Below are positions 4,259-5,167 of a DNA stretch of 5,167 bases, piece by piece; position 1 is the stretch's first letter, and each line of letters opens with the position of its first letter. The position numbers were made by a program, and so were the translations under genes. The DNA is from Burkholderia sp. (lineage in GTDB: Bacteria > Pseudomonadota > Gammaproteobacteria > Burkholderiales > Burkholderiaceae). The notes under the pieces were generated by a model. The model searched no databases. It was not told the DNA's origin and saw nothing but the letters and a program-made list of their open reading frames with translations. The DNA lies in contig NZ_JAHACR010000291.1 in NCBI RefSeq assembly GCF_018375725.1, positions 1 to 5,167 on the forward strand, given 5' to 3'.

Positions 4259-5167
4259 TCAGGCTGCCGCCACGTCCCGCAGCTTGAATACCGATACCGC
4301 GTGCCGCAGCGCCCGCGCCTGTTCCGCAAGCGCCTGCGTCGCGGCCGATGCCTGCTCGACGAGGGCCGCGTTGCGCTGCGTTGCGTCGTCCATCTGATTG
4401 ACGGCGATGTTGACCTGATGGATGCCGCCGCTCTGCTCCTGCGATGCGGCGGAAATTTCACCGACGATCGTCGTGACCCGCTGCACCGCGCCGACAATCT
4501 CGTGAATCGATTCGCCTGCGCGGCCGATCAGTGCCGCGCCTGCATCGACACGCTGCGTCGACTGCTCGATCAGCATCTTGATCTCTTTTGCCGCCGCGGC
4601 GCTGCGCTGCGCCAGCGTGCGCACTTCGGTCGCGACGACCGCGAACCCGCGTCCCTGCTCGCCCGCGCGCGCCTCCTCGACGGCTGCGTTCAACGCGAGG
4701 ATGTTGGTCTGGAACTCAATGCCGTCGATCACCGCGATGATCTCGCCGACCTTCGCCGAGCTGTCGGCGATGCCGCTCATCGTCGCGATCGCCTCGCTCA
4801 TCACGCTGCCGCCGCTCGACGCGACGTCCGATGCATCGTTCGCAAGCTGCGCCGCATGCTTCGCATGCTCGGCGGACTGGCGCACAACGCCCGTCAGTTG
4901 CGCCATGCTCGCCGCGGTCTCCTCGATCGACGCCGCCTGCGCCTCGGTGCGCGCCGACAGGTCGTGGTTGCCCGCCGCAATCTGCGCACTCGCGGCCGCG
5001 ACCGATTCGGCATGCGCGCGCACGTCGAGCACGACGCCCGACAAGCTCGCCTGCATCGTCTGCAGCGCGCGCAGCAGATCGGCGATCTCGTCTCGTCCTG
5101 CGGTATCGACCGTTCGCGTCAGGTCGCCGCCGGCCACCGCTTTCGCGCACGCCACTGCCGTATCCAG
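4259..5167 (-). CDS. Methyl-accepting chemotaxis protein, N-terminal part outside the window
   Basis: The visible 302 residues are the cytoplasmic half of a chemoreceptor that controls the CheA kinase through CheW. The frame is open to the right edge, so the sensor and transmembrane segments, and hence the ligand, are unseen. Visible residues 1 to about 45 (AVAGGDLTRTV, DEIADLLRALQTM) are the end of a HAMP domain. The rest is the coiled-coil signalling domain with its tip at about 146-180 (FQTNILALNAAV, ARAGEQGRGFAVVA). It aligns without gaps by eye to E. coli Tsr around the tip, suggesting the 36-heptad class. The tip carries two Glu where Tsr has Ala (E151, E165). Methylation pairs E82-E83 and E271-Q272 are present; the first Tsr site is Ala here (A76). 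The protein ends RDVAAA with no NWETF-type CheR/CheB tether. A hairpin follows the stop. Confidence 0.95.
   Translation of the reverse strand: MDTAVACAKAVAGGDLTRTVDTAGRDEIADLLRALQTMQASLSGVVLDVRAHAESVAAASAQIAAGNHDLSARTEAQAASIEETAASMAQLTGVVRQSAEHAKHAAQLANDASDVASSGGSVMSEAIATMSGIADSSAKVGEIIAVIDGIEFQTNILALNAAVEEARAGEQGRGFAVVATEVRTLAQRSAAAAKEIKMLIEQSTQRVDAGAALIGRAGESIHEIVGAVQRVTTIVGEISAASQEQSGGIHQVNIAVNQMDDATQRNAALVEQASAATQALAEQARALRHAVSVFKLRDVAAA

Noticed and set aside
3847..4497. A 216-codon minus-strand frame
   Set aside because: It starts inside the chemoreceptor gene in another frame and is Arg/Ser-rich low-complexity sequence, so it is not a gene.
1..5167. CRISPR arrays, tRNA or rRNA genes, insertion sequences, attachment sites
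   Set aside because: No regularly spaced repeats, cloverleaf sequence, rRNA segments, transposase motifs or terminal inverted repeats were seen. Gene content and base composition look like stable core genome.

Overview
The window is high-GC DNA with the codon use and gene content of a betaproteobacterium. The MinC, MinD, MinE and WaaC proteins read like those of Burkholderia or a close relative. The genus is my recognition of the protein sequences, not a database result. All six supported genes lie on the minus strand, so transcription runs from right to left.

In transcription order the layout is: (1) the C-terminal 302 residues of a methyl-accepting chemotaxis protein (4259-5167, entering from the right edge); (2) a 472-base gap (3787-4258) with no recognisable gene but several inverted repeats; (3) a GNAT-family N-acetyltransferase (3274-3786); (4) a 194-base gap with a strong hairpin and the likely min promoter; (5) the division-site operon minC-minD-minE (3079 down to 1204), closed by an 11-bp hairpin; (6) a 364-base gap with a candidate promoter and an overlapping palindrome; (7) waaC, lipopolysaccharide heptosyltransferase I (839 down to 1, its C-terminus cut by the left edge).

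The min genes are one functional unit. MinD is a membrane-binding ATPase, MinC is the FtsZ inhibitor it carries to the membrane, and MinE stimulates MinD to make the pair oscillate, which keeps the Z-ring at mid-cell. WaaC acts in the separate pathway of LPS inner-core assembly at the cytoplasmic face of the inner membrane. The acetyltransferase and the chemoreceptor have no evident link to either pathway.

Most of the window is ordinary core-genome content and I see no convincing new multi-gene system. The points most worth a second look are an altered acetyl-CoA loop in the GNAT protein, two acidic substitutions at the chemoreceptor signalling tip, and the structured but geneless stretch at 3840-4258.
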